DNA of 64,000 nt, taken from contig JANQLV010000005.1 in the NCBI GenBank assembly GCA_028280415.1, forward strand, positions 1 through 64,000. The letters are read 5' to 3'. Below are positions 55,086-62,763 of the stretch, in pieces (position 1 is the stretch's first letter; every line of letters begins with the position of its first letter). A program made the position numbers and the translations under genes. Under the pieces are notes generated by a model, which saw nothing but the letters and a program-made list of their open reading frames with translations, was not told the origin of the DNA and searched no databases. Source of the DNA: Saprospiraceae bacterium (GTDB lineage: Bacteria; Bacteroidota; Bacteroidia; Chitinophagales; Saprospiraceae).

Positions 55086-55877
55086 ATGTCAGATACTTTA
55101 AAGATACCGATTATGGCGGATTTGGCCGCCGAAGGAAAATCCCCGGAAGTTCTTTTTTGGGTTGGTTGTGCAGGAAGCTTTGATGCCAGAGCGCAAAAAG
55201 TAACGCTTGCTTTTACAAAGATACTCAATGCTGCGGGTGTTGATTTCGCTATACTTGGAAATGAGGAAAGCTGTACTGGCGATCCGGCGCGTAGAGCAGG
55301 AAATGAATTTGTTTTTCAAATGACTGCCTTGCAAAATATTGAGACGCTCAATATGTATAAGGTGAAAAAAATTGTAACCGCCTGTCCACATTGTTTTAAT
55401 ACTATAAAAAATGAATATCCCGCTTTGGGTGGAAATTACGAAGTGGTGCATCATACTCAGTTCCTTCAAAAACTACTGGATGATGGACGGATCGCAATTC
55501 AGGGCGGTGCTTTTAATGGTAAAAAGATCACTTATCACGATAGTTGCTACCTGGGTAGAGCAAATGGTGTTTATGAAGCACCCCGGGCAGTGTTAAGTAT
55601 GCTGGATAATGAATTGATAGAAATGAAAAGATGCCGGACCAATGGCCTTTGCTGCGGTGCTGGCGGCGCCCAAATGTTTAAAGAAGATGAACCTGGAGAT
55701 AAACGGATCAATATAGAACGAACCGAAGAAGCTCTTGCTACCAATGCTCCGATCGTTGCGGTAAACTGTCCTTTTTGTCTCACAATGATGCAGGATGGAG
55801 TAAAAGCCAAAGATAAGCAGGAAGAGGTAATGGTTTATGATCTCGCAGAGCTGATCGTAAATAACTTGATTAAATAA
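55086..55877 (+). CDS. Fe-S oxidoreductase subunit with cysteine-rich (CCG) domains
   Basis: 263 residues. Two CCG-type regions: the first near CxxxCPHC as VTACPHCFNTIKNEYP, the second as HDSCYLGRANGVYEAPR and GLCCGAGGAQMFKED. These bind a noncubane [4Fe-4S] cluster in HdrB/HdrD and GlpC/LutA families. Partner of the membrane Fe-S protein at 52.6 kb, together likely an electron-transfer complex. It is 112 bases downstream of the DUF1028 gene and 16 bases upstream of the next gene. Confidence 0.88.
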   Translation: MSDTLKIPIMADLAAEGKSPEVLFWVGCAGSFDARAQKVTLAFTKILNAAGVDFAILGNEESCTGDPARRAGNEFVFQMTALQNIETLNMYKVKKIVTACPHCFNTIKNEYPALGGNYEVVHHTQFLQKLLDDGRIAIQGGAFNGKKITYHDSCYLGRANGVYEAPRAVLSMLDNELIEMKRCRTNGLCCGAGGAQMFKEDEPGDKRINIERTEEALATNAPIVAVNCPFCLTMMQDGVKAKDKQEEVMVYDLAELIVNNLIK

Positions 55878-55893
55878 TTTTTGATTCCTCAAA

Positions 55894-56379
55894 ATGTGGA
55901 TTATGAACAATTTGAATTTGTCAAACGACTCTAAAATTTGGATATACCAGTCCAGTCGGGCTTTTTCAGAAGAAGAGGTGCATAAGCTTAAAAACGAGCT
56001 AGCTACTTTTGCCAACCAGTGGGTAAGTCATAATCGTGCGCTAAAAGCGTTTAGTGATGTGATTTTTAACCGCTTTATTGTCTTGATGGTGGATGAAACA
56101 TTGGCCGGAGCAAGCGGCTGTTCTATTGATAGCTCTGTGCATTTTATGAAACGAATCGAGTCGGATTATCAAGTCAGTTTATTTGATCGGATGACTTTTG
56201 CCTATCAGAAAAATGGGGAGTTAAAAACGGCTTCGAGAGATGCTTTTGCCAACTTGTTTCATAATGGCGCGATAGATGAAAACACCTTAGTGGTCGATAC
56301 TTTGGTTAAAACAAAAAAACAGTTCGACGAAGCTTTTCTAAAACCTCTTAAAGATAGCTGGCACAAACGCATGGTTTAA
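55894..56379 (+). CDS. Conserved Bacteroidota protein (often labelled ABC transporter ATPase)
   Basis: 161 residues with a likely start at either ATG 55894 or 55903. Conserved features are WIYQSSRAFSEEEVHKL, FIVLMVDETLAGASGCSIDS and HFMKRIESDYQVSLFDRM. Database labels such as ABC transporter ATPase are misleading: there is no Walker A or B motif. It typically follows the Fe-S gene pair, as it does here (16 bases). Function unknown. Confidence 0.75.
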   Translation: MWIMNNLNLSNDSKIWIYQSSRAFSEEEVHKLKNELATFANQWVSHNRALKAFSDVIFNRFIVLMVDETLAGASGCSIDSSVHFMKRIESDYQVSLFDRMTFAYQKNGELKTASRDAFANLFHNGAIDENTLVVDTLVKTKKQFDEAFLKPLKDSWHKRMV

Positions 56380-56518
56380 AATTGCTTTCCCGGTTATAAG
56401 GGGTTCCATGTATGGAAAAATCCCTCTTTGGCTTCTTGCTCTTTATTTTTCTTACATTTATAGAAATAATTAGCAGGATTTATAGCTTTTATTCAGTTTA
56501 GCTTCAAACTTTGAATAT

Positions 56519-56983
56519 ATGTTTGGTAAAGTAAAAAAATGGCTGGGAATAGAAGGCGTGAAATTGGAATTGATATTGCCCGAAGAAATTCCTTCGAAAG
56601 GGGGAATGTTGGGAGGAAGTATTAAATTTACCTCAATGAATGATCAGACCGTTACCTACATTAAGGTAATTATGATAGAAAAATTTATACGGGGCAGGGG
56701 AGAGGATAAATTGATTGATGAATACGAACTGGGGAGCATTGAGTTAAATCGGGATATTGATGTACCTGCGAATGAAGCTATAGAAATTGATTTCCAATTA
56801 CCTTTTGAACTCATGAAGTCCAGAATGGATGAGATAGGGGATAAAAATATTTTGTTCGGCGGTATCGTGAAAACTGCAAAGTGGATACGTGGAGTGAAAT
56901 CGGAATACAGTATAATTGCCGAAGCCAAGGTCAGAGGAGTAGCACTTGACCCTTTTGATAAAAAGATTGTAAATCTGGCTTAG
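56519..56983 (+). CDS. SpoOM-family protein (arrestin-like fold)
   Basis: 154 residues. N-terminus MFGKVKKWLGIEGVKLELIL, then GGMLGGSIKFTSMNDQTVTY and the C-terminal FELMKSRMDEIGD and IIAEAKVRGVALDPFDKKI. The pattern matches Spo0M, a two-beta-sandwich cytosolic protein first seen in Bacillus sporulation control but found in many non-sporulating bacteria. No sporulation role is implied here. It ends at a perfect terminator hairpin shared with the convergent lipoprotein gene. Confidence 0.88.
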   Translation: MFGKVKKWLGIEGVKLELILPEEIPSKGGMLGGSIKFTSMNDQTVTYIKVIMIEKFIRGRGEDKLIDEYELGSIELNRDIDVPANEAIEIDFQLPFELMKSRMDEIGDKNILFGGIVKTAKWIRGVKSEYSIIAEAKVRGVALDPFDKKIVNLA

Positions 56984-56994
56984 ATGATTAAAAT

Positions 56995-57031
56995 AGCTGT
57001 TCATTATCCGTATATCAAATAATGAACAGCT
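56995..57031. terminator. Perfect hairpin between convergent genes
   Basis: AGCTGTTCATTAT (56995-57007) and ATAATGAACAGCT (57019-57031) form a perfect 13-base stem with an 11-base loop, between the Spo0M-family gene and the TPR-like gene. No long T-run follows, so it may stabilise 3' ends. Confidence 0.75.
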
Positions 57032-57045
57032 GGCGTAGAAATGAA

Positions 57046-57639
57046 CTATTGCTCCTGCCGGTTATTTTCAAACTCCTTGATAATCTCTGCATCGGTCTTA
57101 TCAATATTTTCTAACATGAATTTTGCAGATTCGATAAAATCATCATTGGGGTATTTCTGAATGAATTCTGAATACAATTGCTTGGCTTCTTCCTTTCTAT
57201 TCATATTATCATCCAGAGTAAAAGCTTTTAGGAATAAGGCCTGCGAAACTTTAGGATAATTGGGGAACTTGGTCATTACATCATCATAAAGCGCAATTGC
57301 ATAACGCTTGGCATTAATATTCCGGGCTGTTTCTGCTGCTTTAAGCAACCACTCCGGACTTTTCGGATCGTCCTTGTTTTCAGTTGCATATTTTTCACAG
57401 GCAGCTATAAATTGTTTGGCTTTTGGAGGGTCAATTCGCTTGGCTTCTTCATCGTAAACCAAAGTGACCAGACTATCAATTATTCCTATCGTGACGACTC
57501 CATCATATCTAAATCTTTCTAAAGGTTTTTCAACGGGTTTAGTGGATTCAACCTGCGTTCGCTCATTACCATTATCTTCTCCGCTACCGCAAGAGAAAAA
57601 GCTGAACAAGGCAGCAAAAAATAATACTTTTATCTTCAT
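57046..57639 (-). CDS. Lipoprotein with TPR-like repeats
   Basis: 197 residues. A lipobox SFFSC (Cys17) follows a hydrophobic signal. The mature part has helical pairs in the TPR pattern at about 75-180, e.g. PEWLLKAAETARNINAKRY and AKQLYSEFIQKYPNDDF, typical of outer-membrane-associated YbgF/BamD-like repeats. Likely a periplasmic scaffold. Divergent from the M43-like protease gene by 135 bases. Confidence 0.8.
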   Translation of the reverse strand: MKIKVLFFAALFSFFSCGSGEDNGNERTQVESTKPVEKPLERFRYDGVVTIGIIDSLVTLVYDEEAKRIDPPKAKQFIAACEKYATENKDDPKSPEWLLKAAETARNINAKRYAIALYDDVMTKFPNYPKVSQALFLKAFTLDDNMNRKEEAKQLYSEFIQKYPNDDFIESAKFMLENIDKTDAEIIKEFENNRQEQ

Positions 57640-57774
57640 AATGTCGTTGCTTTTCGCGTTTTCAATTTATTGGCCTAAAATTAATAATTTTCTATAATAG
57701 AAGTACTAAATTGGGTTTCGAACCGCTCTAAAATAAGACAGAAAATAATAATTAGAGGCAATAAAATACTACTA

Positions 57775-59061
57775 ATGAAAATATTTATCCAAATTTTGAT
57801 GCTCACCATGCTTTCCTGTTTGGCTTGTAATAAAAAAGTAAAGAAGGAATATTTAAGAGAAACACTTGTCCGTCCGGTCAATTATGAGGCAAATTTGCGG
57901 GTTTGCCGGGATCAGGAAAATTATACACCCGACACTGCTCATCTGGACCACACGCCGGTTAAATATGTTCGTGTAAACTTTCATATCATGTGCAACAGTG
58001 AAAAGAAAGGAAATTTTGATGAAAAAAAAGGGCGGGAATTTGTGAAACTCGTTTATAAAACGGCCAATGAAAAGCTTACCAATAACAAGAAAATGAATCT
58101 TCCTCCGGGAAATGCTACCCCGGTCTTACCTATTCGCTATCAATATTTATTGACGGGAAGACCTGATGATCCTAATGATGATGGTATATATTTTCATAAT
58201 GATGACCAACTTTACGCATTGGTCGGAAGCGGAAAGCATCGAAATATTTTTAATAAGGATGTTTACGAGAAATATGGCATTCAAAAAGATACAGTGCTCA
58301 ATATTTTTGTGATGACCCATCATCTGGATAGTCTAAAATCCAAAACCTATGTAAAAGACTCCAAAGGAATAGGTTATCCAAACTTTGTAAAAGTTACGCA
58401 TTGGTATGAGAGTGATAAAGGCATTCAATGGAGAAATGGAGAACCGGTTTCCGGAAGAGCAAAATGGACTGCTGTCAAATTGCTTAACCATGAAATCGGT
58501 CATAGTTTAGGTTTAAGGCATACCTGGCGGGGCAATGATGGTTGTGCAGATACACCAACGCATTCCAATTGCTGGAACCAGACGAAGGGCAAAAAGCCTT
58601 GTGATGAATGGTGGTCAAATAATTTTATGGATTATAATAGTCACAGCAGCGCCTGGTCTCCTTGCCAGATCGCTACAATACACAGAAACTTTGCGGATAA
58701 AAATAAATCTACGCGCAAATTGCTGGAATCGAACTGGTGTAAGCTTGATGAGGAAAAAACCATTCGTATCCAAAAAGATTTTGAATGGCTGGGTGCGAAA
58801 GATTTGGAGGGGCATTTAGTCATCGAAAACAGAGCTACACTTAGGCTTGGCTGCCGTTTGTCTTTGCCAAAAGATGCCAAGATCATCATTCATCCAAAAG
58901 GTAAATTAATACTACGTGGAGCGACACTCGAAAATGCTTGTGGAGACAGTTGGAAAGGGATTGAGATCTGGTCGAATAAGGAAAGTAAGGGCATAGTTGA
59001 GTTTTATGATAATACTCAAATCCTCAATGCAGAAAATGAAGTAAAATTTATAGATAAATAA
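57775..59061 (+). CDS. M43-like metalloprotease lipoprotein
   Basis: 428 residues. A lipoprotein signal ends in LAC (Cys18). The zinc motif HEIGHSLGLRH (His239, Glu240, His243, His249) and the Met-turn-like NNFMDYNS match the pappalysin-type M43 metzincins, and the cysteines of CADTP/SPC are typical. Residues about 330-428 are a strand-rich tail with LIVxNxATLxLG repeats. It probably cleaves extracellular peptides at the cell surface. No T9SS tail, in contrast to many M43 members of the phylum. Confidence 0.82.
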   Translation: MKIFIQILMLTMLSCLACNKKVKKEYLRETLVRPVNYEANLRVCRDQENYTPDTAHLDHTPVKYVRVNFHIMCNSEKKGNFDEKKGREFVKLVYKTANEKLTNNKKMNLPPGNATPVLPIRYQYLLTGRPDDPNDDGIYFHNDDQLYALVGSGKHRNIFNKDVYEKYGIQKDTVLNIFVMTHHLDSLKSKTYVKDSKGIGYPNFVKVTHWYESDKGIQWRNGEPVSGRAKWTAVKLLNHEIGHSLGLRHTWRGNDGCADTPTHSNCWNQTKGKKPCDEWWSNNFMDYNSHSSAWSPCQIATIHRNFADKNKSTRKLLESNWCKLDEEKTIRIQKDFEWLGAKDLEGHLVIENRATLRLGCRLSLPKDAKIIIHPKGKLILRGATLENACGDSWKGIEIWSNKESKGIVEFYDNTQILNAENEVKFIDK

Positions 59062-59072
59062 AGTGGTGAATA

Positions 59073-59621
59073 ATGAAAAAATATCTGGTTACCTATTACT
59101 CTAAAACGGGAAATTGTAAATTCCTCGCGGAAAAAGCATCAGAACAATTAGGAGGAGATTTACGGGAAATAAGACCTTTAGTGAATGTTTCAGGGCTGGT
59201 ATTATTGATGTCCGCATTAAGATTTAATATAAAAACCAATATTTCTATCAAGGAGATAGAACAATATGATGAAGTCATCATTTTTGGACCTATTTGGGCG
59301 GGCCATTTAATTGCTCCTTTGAAAAATGTACTGAATAAATGTTGTAAAGCTTCAAAAAACATTCATTTTGCATTGAGCTGTGAAACCAGTGATGAGGATA
59401 AGCATACGAAATACGGATATGCCGGGGTATTAGAAAAAGCCAAAGATATTGGAGGTGAATTCCTTAAAACAACGGAGGCTTTTCCAACTTCATTGACGAA
59501 ACTCGGAGATGAGTCCTGGAAGCCTAAATTGTCTGAGAAAATCAAAATTACCGGGGAAAATTTTAAAGGTGTTTTTAAAAAAAGATTTGATGATTTTCTT
59601 GCCAGGGTCAGATCGGCTTAG
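59073..59621 (+). CDS. Flavodoxin-family protein
   Basis: 182 residues. The FMN phosphate loop YSKTGNCKFLAEK and the second loop FGPIWAGHLIAPLKNVLN are clear. The gene product could act as an electron carrier or a NAD(P)H:quinone-type flavoprotein. It lies 11 bases after the M43-like gene and could be cotranscribed with it. Located in the cytoplasm. Confidence 0.82.
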   Translation: MKKYLVTYYSKTGNCKFLAEKASEQLGGDLREIRPLVNVSGLVLLMSALRFNIKTNISIKEIEQYDEVIIFGPIWAGHLIAPLKNVLNKCCKASKNIHFALSCETSDEDKHTKYGYAGVLEKAKDIGGEFLKTTEAFPTSLTKLGDESWKPKLSEKIKITGENFKGVFKKRFDDFLARVRSA

Positions 59622-59698
59622 TACAAATTCGTAGCTGACATACCTTTGAACGCGCAGGGATTGACGTTTTGTACTAAACAAATAGAATGTTTTTCTGT

Positions 59699-59706
59699 TA
59701 ATTTTG
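59699..59706 (+). promoter_or_regulatory. Bacteroidota -7 box TAATTTTG of the photolyase gene
   Basis: Exact TAnnTTTG match 27 bases upstream of the photolyase ATG, with no clear -33 TTG at standard spacing. Confidence 0.35.
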
Positions 59707-59733
59707 GGATTGACTAACTAAGCGATAAGAATT

Positions 59734-61095
59734 ATGTCTCTTACCATATTTTGGCATCGCCGAGATTTAAGACTGGAAGATAATGCCGGCTTATATCAGG
59801 CCCTGAAACACAATAAAACTGTCCTGCCTCTATTCATTTTTGATAAACAAATTTTAGACAAACTGGAAGATAAAGATGATGCCCGGGTCAGTTTTATTCA
59901 TGAAAGCATTTTGAGTCTGCAAAGGCAGCTCAAAGCAATGGGCAGCTCAATACTGGTACGATATGGTAATCCCGGAGAAGTATGGGAAGACCTGATTAAG
60001 GAATTTGAAATTGTAAATGTATATACGAATCGGGATTATGAGCCTTATGCACTTGATCGGGATACAAAGGTGAAAGAGATATTGGCAAGAAGGGGTATTC
60101 CCTTTCGAAGCTATAAAGATCAGGTGATTTTTGATAGAGACGAAGTTGTCAAAGATGATGGGAAACCTTACACTGTGTTTACACCTTATTCGAGAAAATG
60201 GAAGGCAAACTTGCAAACCCGAATGCTTGAACCCGATTCGGAAAACGGACCGAAAAAAACAATTTCTTATTTCCTGCAATCTTATCCTACCGATAAATAT
60301 TTCTCCGGTTTTAAAAAAGTGAAGCCCTTTCCGGTTCCATCTCTGGAGGAAATAGGTTTTGAAAAATCAACTATAGAAATTCCCGGTCAGCAAGTTAATC
60401 AGGGATTGATCCGGCACTATGCAGATACACGGGATTTTCCGGCGCTTAAAGGTACATCCAGATTAGGTATCCATTTCCGTTTTGGTACGATTAGCATTCG
60501 GGAAAAGGCCCGGAAAGCCCGGGGATTGAGTGAGACCTACCTGAATGAATTGATCTGGAGAGATTTTTACAGCATGATCCTTTATCATTTTCCGCATGTG
60601 GTTGAAAATCCCTTTCGGGAAAAATACCGTTGGATTGAATGGCGGAATGATCCCCGGGAATTTGAGCTTTGGTGTCAGGGAAAAACCGGTTATCCAATTG
60701 TCGATGCCGGAATGCGTGAGCTCAATGCCACCGGATATATGCACAACCGGGTCAGAATGATTGTAGCCAGCTTTTTGACCAAGCATTTGCTGATAGACTG
60801 GCGATGGGGAGAAGCCTATTTTGCCAGGAAGCTTTTGGATTTTGATCTGGCGAGCAATAATGGTGGCTGGCAATGGGCGGCAGGCTGCGGTACGGATGCA
60901 GCGCCTTATTTCAGAATATTCAATCCATATAGTCAGCAGAAAAAATTCGATAAAGAAATGAGCTATATCCGGAAATGGATTCCGGAATACGGGCAAGGAG
61001 AATATCCCGAACCTGTTGTTGATCATAAATTTGCCCGGGAACGATGCCTGGAAACTTATAAAAAAGGCTTAACAAGGGCAGAAACCACAGATTAA
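59734..61095 (+). CDS. phr: Cryptochrome/photolyase family protein
   Basis: 453 residues. N-terminal DNA-photolyase domain (1-130) with FWHRRDLRLEDNAGLYQAL, and FAD domain (about 200-450) with TSRLGIHFRFGTISIRE, NELIWRDFYSMIL and VDAGMRELNATGYMHNR, then WRWGEAYFARKLLDFDLASN and GWQWAAGCGTDAAPYFR. All are typical of class I CPD photolyases, which repair pyrimidine dimers with blue light; a cryptochrome role cannot be excluded. It meets the convergent LOG-family gene with 9 bases between stops. Confidence 0.93.
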   Translation: MSLTIFWHRRDLRLEDNAGLYQALKHNKTVLPLFIFDKQILDKLEDKDDARVSFIHESILSLQRQLKAMGSSILVRYGNPGEVWEDLIKEFEIVNVYTNRDYEPYALDRDTKVKEILARRGIPFRSYKDQVIFDRDEVVKDDGKPYTVFTPYSRKWKANLQTRMLEPDSENGPKKTISYFLQSYPTDKYFSGFKKVKPFPVPSLEEIGFEKSTIEIPGQQVNQGLIRHYADTRDFPALKGTSRLGIHFRFGTISIREKARKARGLSETYLNELIWRDFYSMILYHFPHVVENPFREKYRWIEWRNDPREFELWCQGKTGYPIVDAGMRELNATGYMHNRVRMIVASFLTKHLLIDWRWGEAYFARKLLDFDLASNNGGWQWAAGCGTDAAPYFRIFNPYSQQKKFDKEMSYIRKWIPEYGQGEYPEPVVDHKFARERCLETYKKGLTRAETTD

Positions 61096-61104
61096 GTTTG
61101 GGCG

Positions 61105-62250
61105 CTAGTTGGATTGACCATTCTTTTTTTTCGGAGGATTAGCTTTGAGAAAAGTTAGAATTTGTTCTGGTTCATCTGTGCAAAAAAGCAGATCGAAATA
61201 TTCCCGTCCATAAGCTAATTGTTTCAATAAGGGGAAAATTAAAGTATCAATTTCATACCTTTTTGTACTCAAAAAAATCATCGGGCTGTAATAGTTGAAG
61301 GTGCAGTAATGATTTTGTGCAGCATCCATGAAAATTTCCTGTGTAGTACCGGCACTGCCCGGCGAGCAGATGATTCCATAAAGACTGATAGCCAGAAGGG
61401 TATCTTCTCTAATACTGTTCGAAAAATATTTTGCAATATGAGTAGAGAAGAGGTTACTGGGTTCATGCCCGTAAAACCAGGTAGGAATAGCCAGGCTTTC
61501 ACGGCCATTTGGGTGTTTTTCAAGCACTTCATAGGCTCTTAGATGAAAATCGCGATCACTATAATGCGGCGCTTGCTGCAAAATCCTGATGGCGGCTTCC
61601 AAATCATTATCGGGCTTTCCGGCAAAATAAGCTCCCAGGTTAGCGGCTTCCATAATTCCCGGACCACCACCAGAAACGATAAAATATCCTTGCTCCGTTA
61701 AAAGCTTGGCAGTCATGGCGGTTTTTACATAGAAAGGATCATCGCGCTTGGTAGAATGCCCTCCCATAATTCCAACACATTTTTTATCCGTCATCCCTTC
61801 ATCATCTACTTCTATTAGTCTTCTTAAGGACTCGTCAATAGCATGATCGTGTATACGCTGGTATAAAGCCTCGTTAATTCCCGGATTGTTTCTGGTTTCC
61901 GAAAAATGCTGGTAGATTTTCAGGTCTGTGCTTTCATCCTTATCCGGTGTATAGCCCTCCATCAACTCCTGATAAGTATAAAGTGCTTTCCGGAATGGCT
62001 TATAAGGTAGATTAATCGGTGCTTTATAAATATAAGCCCCCTGCTCGATTAAATATAGTTCATCTTCCGCTTTGAAATTACAACCGAGGAAAACAGTATT
62101 ATTCATTTCACACTTTTCCCAGTTTATATTTAGCTGAGTGAAGTCCAGAGCCTGGAAAGTACAATCCTTTAGGCAAGGGCTTTCCTGATTAAAAATATCA
62201 TCTTGAAGAGTACTAATTACGCGCTCTAGTTTTTCCTTTACATTTCTCAT
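61105..62250 (-). CDS. LOG-family (Rossmann-fold) protein with pentapeptide-like N-terminus
   Basis: 381 residues. Residues about 24-60 read as short C/N-x-x-F steps (e.g. CTFQALDFTQLNINWEKCEM), resembling pentapeptide repeats. The LOG-like domain (about 155-365) has VSGGGPGIMEAANLGA and CSPGSAGTTQEIFMDAAQ. Canonical LOG (cytokinin-activating) proteins have PGGxGTxxE; here it is PGSAGTTQE, with Ser replacing Gly. Nucleotide binding is likely; hydrolase activity is uncertain. A minus-strand terminator lies 112 bases upstream of the start. Confidence 0.75.
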   Translation of the reverse strand: MRNVKEKLERVISTLQDDIFNQESPCLKDCTFQALDFTQLNINWEKCEMNNTVFLGCNFKAEDELYLIEQGAYIYKAPINLPYKPFRKALYTYQELMEGYTPDKDESTDLKIYQHFSETRNNPGINEALYQRIHDHAIDESLRRLIEVDDEGMTDKKCVGIMGGHSTKRDDPFYVKTAMTAKLLTEQGYFIVSGGGPGIMEAANLGAYFAGKPDNDLEAAIRILQQAPHYSDRDFHLRAYEVLEKHPNGRESLAIPTWFYGHEPSNLFSTHIAKYFSNSIREDTLLAISLYGIICSPGSAGTTQEIFMDAAQNHYCTFNYYSPMIFLSTKRYEIDTLIFPLLKQLAYGREYFDLLFCTDEPEQILTFLKANPPKKKNGQSN

Positions 62251-62361
62251 ATAAAAATTCTTAATCTTAAAAACTCTGTGGCTCTCTGCGTCTTCTTTGC
62301 GTTCTCTGCGTCCGGTAAAAATTACATACTTTTAGTGCCCGAACCTAACTGCGAAATTGCC
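62251..62361. repeat. CTCTGCGT-type low-complexity repeat and leader region
   Basis: 62270-62318 contains repeated CTCTG(C/T)G steps (CTCTGTGG, CTCTCTGCGT, CTTTGCGT, CTCTGCGT). This type of CTCTGCG repeat is seen in bacterial intergenic DNA. The rest is the upstream region of the LOG-family gene. Confidence 0.4.
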
Positions 62362-62396
62362 AAAAAAGAAGCCCTTATCCAAATAGATAAAGGCTT
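62362..62396 (-). terminator. Orphan intrinsic terminator (minus strand)
   Basis: On the minus strand AAGCCTTTATC pairs with GATAAGGGCTT (one U-G pair) over 6 bases, followed by CTTTTTT. The next gene upstream on this strand ends at 62764 and has its own terminator at 62698, so this one must end a separate transcript in 62400-62690. Confidence 0.65.
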
Positions 62397-62462
62397 AATT
62401 AAAGTTGCGGTCTTAATAAATAATATCTTTTCCAAAAGCAGTAACACTTTGCCTTTGAACGT

Positions 62463-62540
62463 TTAATCAGTTTCTTTTCTTAATGGGGATTTCTTGTCTT
62501 TATCGCTAAAGGTCACATTGTTATTACCTTTAGCATACAC
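62463..62540 (-). CDS. Possible 25-residue peptide before an orphan terminator
   Basis: A GTG-initiated minus-strand frame that reads NNNVTFSDKDKKSPLRKETD at its end and stops 67 bases before the orphan terminator. The reading frame continues a few codons upstream with AVAEPK. Looks protein-like but is short, lacks an ATG and has no recognised homologue. Confidence 0.2.
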   Translation of the reverse strand: MYAKGNNNVTFSDKDKKSPLRKETD

Positions 62541-62697
62541 CTTTGGTTCTGCTACTGCTTTCTATTTTCTGGTGCAAAAACGGGATTTCAGTTTTTATAT
62601 TATTTACGCAAGTAAAGGAGTATTCGTTTCAAATAAATTAAAATAATTTTAATATGTTTTCAGGCCGTTTCCAGGTTCCATGTTTTATCTGTTATCC

Positions 62698-62739
62698 CCT
62701 AAAAAAAGAACGACTACCGAGTTACGATAGCCGTTCTTT
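62698..62739 (-). terminator. Intrinsic terminator of the large T9SS gene
   Basis: Minus-strand AAAGAACGGCTATCG pairs with CGGTAGTCGTTCTTT using two G-U pairs over 5 bases, followed by seven T. It lies 24 bases past the stop at 62764. Confidence 0.9.
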
Positions 62740-62763
62740 GTGTTTGAATCAAGGTGTTTATCT

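Noticed and set aside
55894-56379. ABC transporter ATPase label for the small conserved gene
   Set aside because: No Walker A, Walker B or signature motif in the sequence; the label is a database misannotation.
62278-62466. 62-codon plus-strand frame
   Set aside because: Crosses the CTCTGCGT repeat and the minus-strand terminator; no start context.
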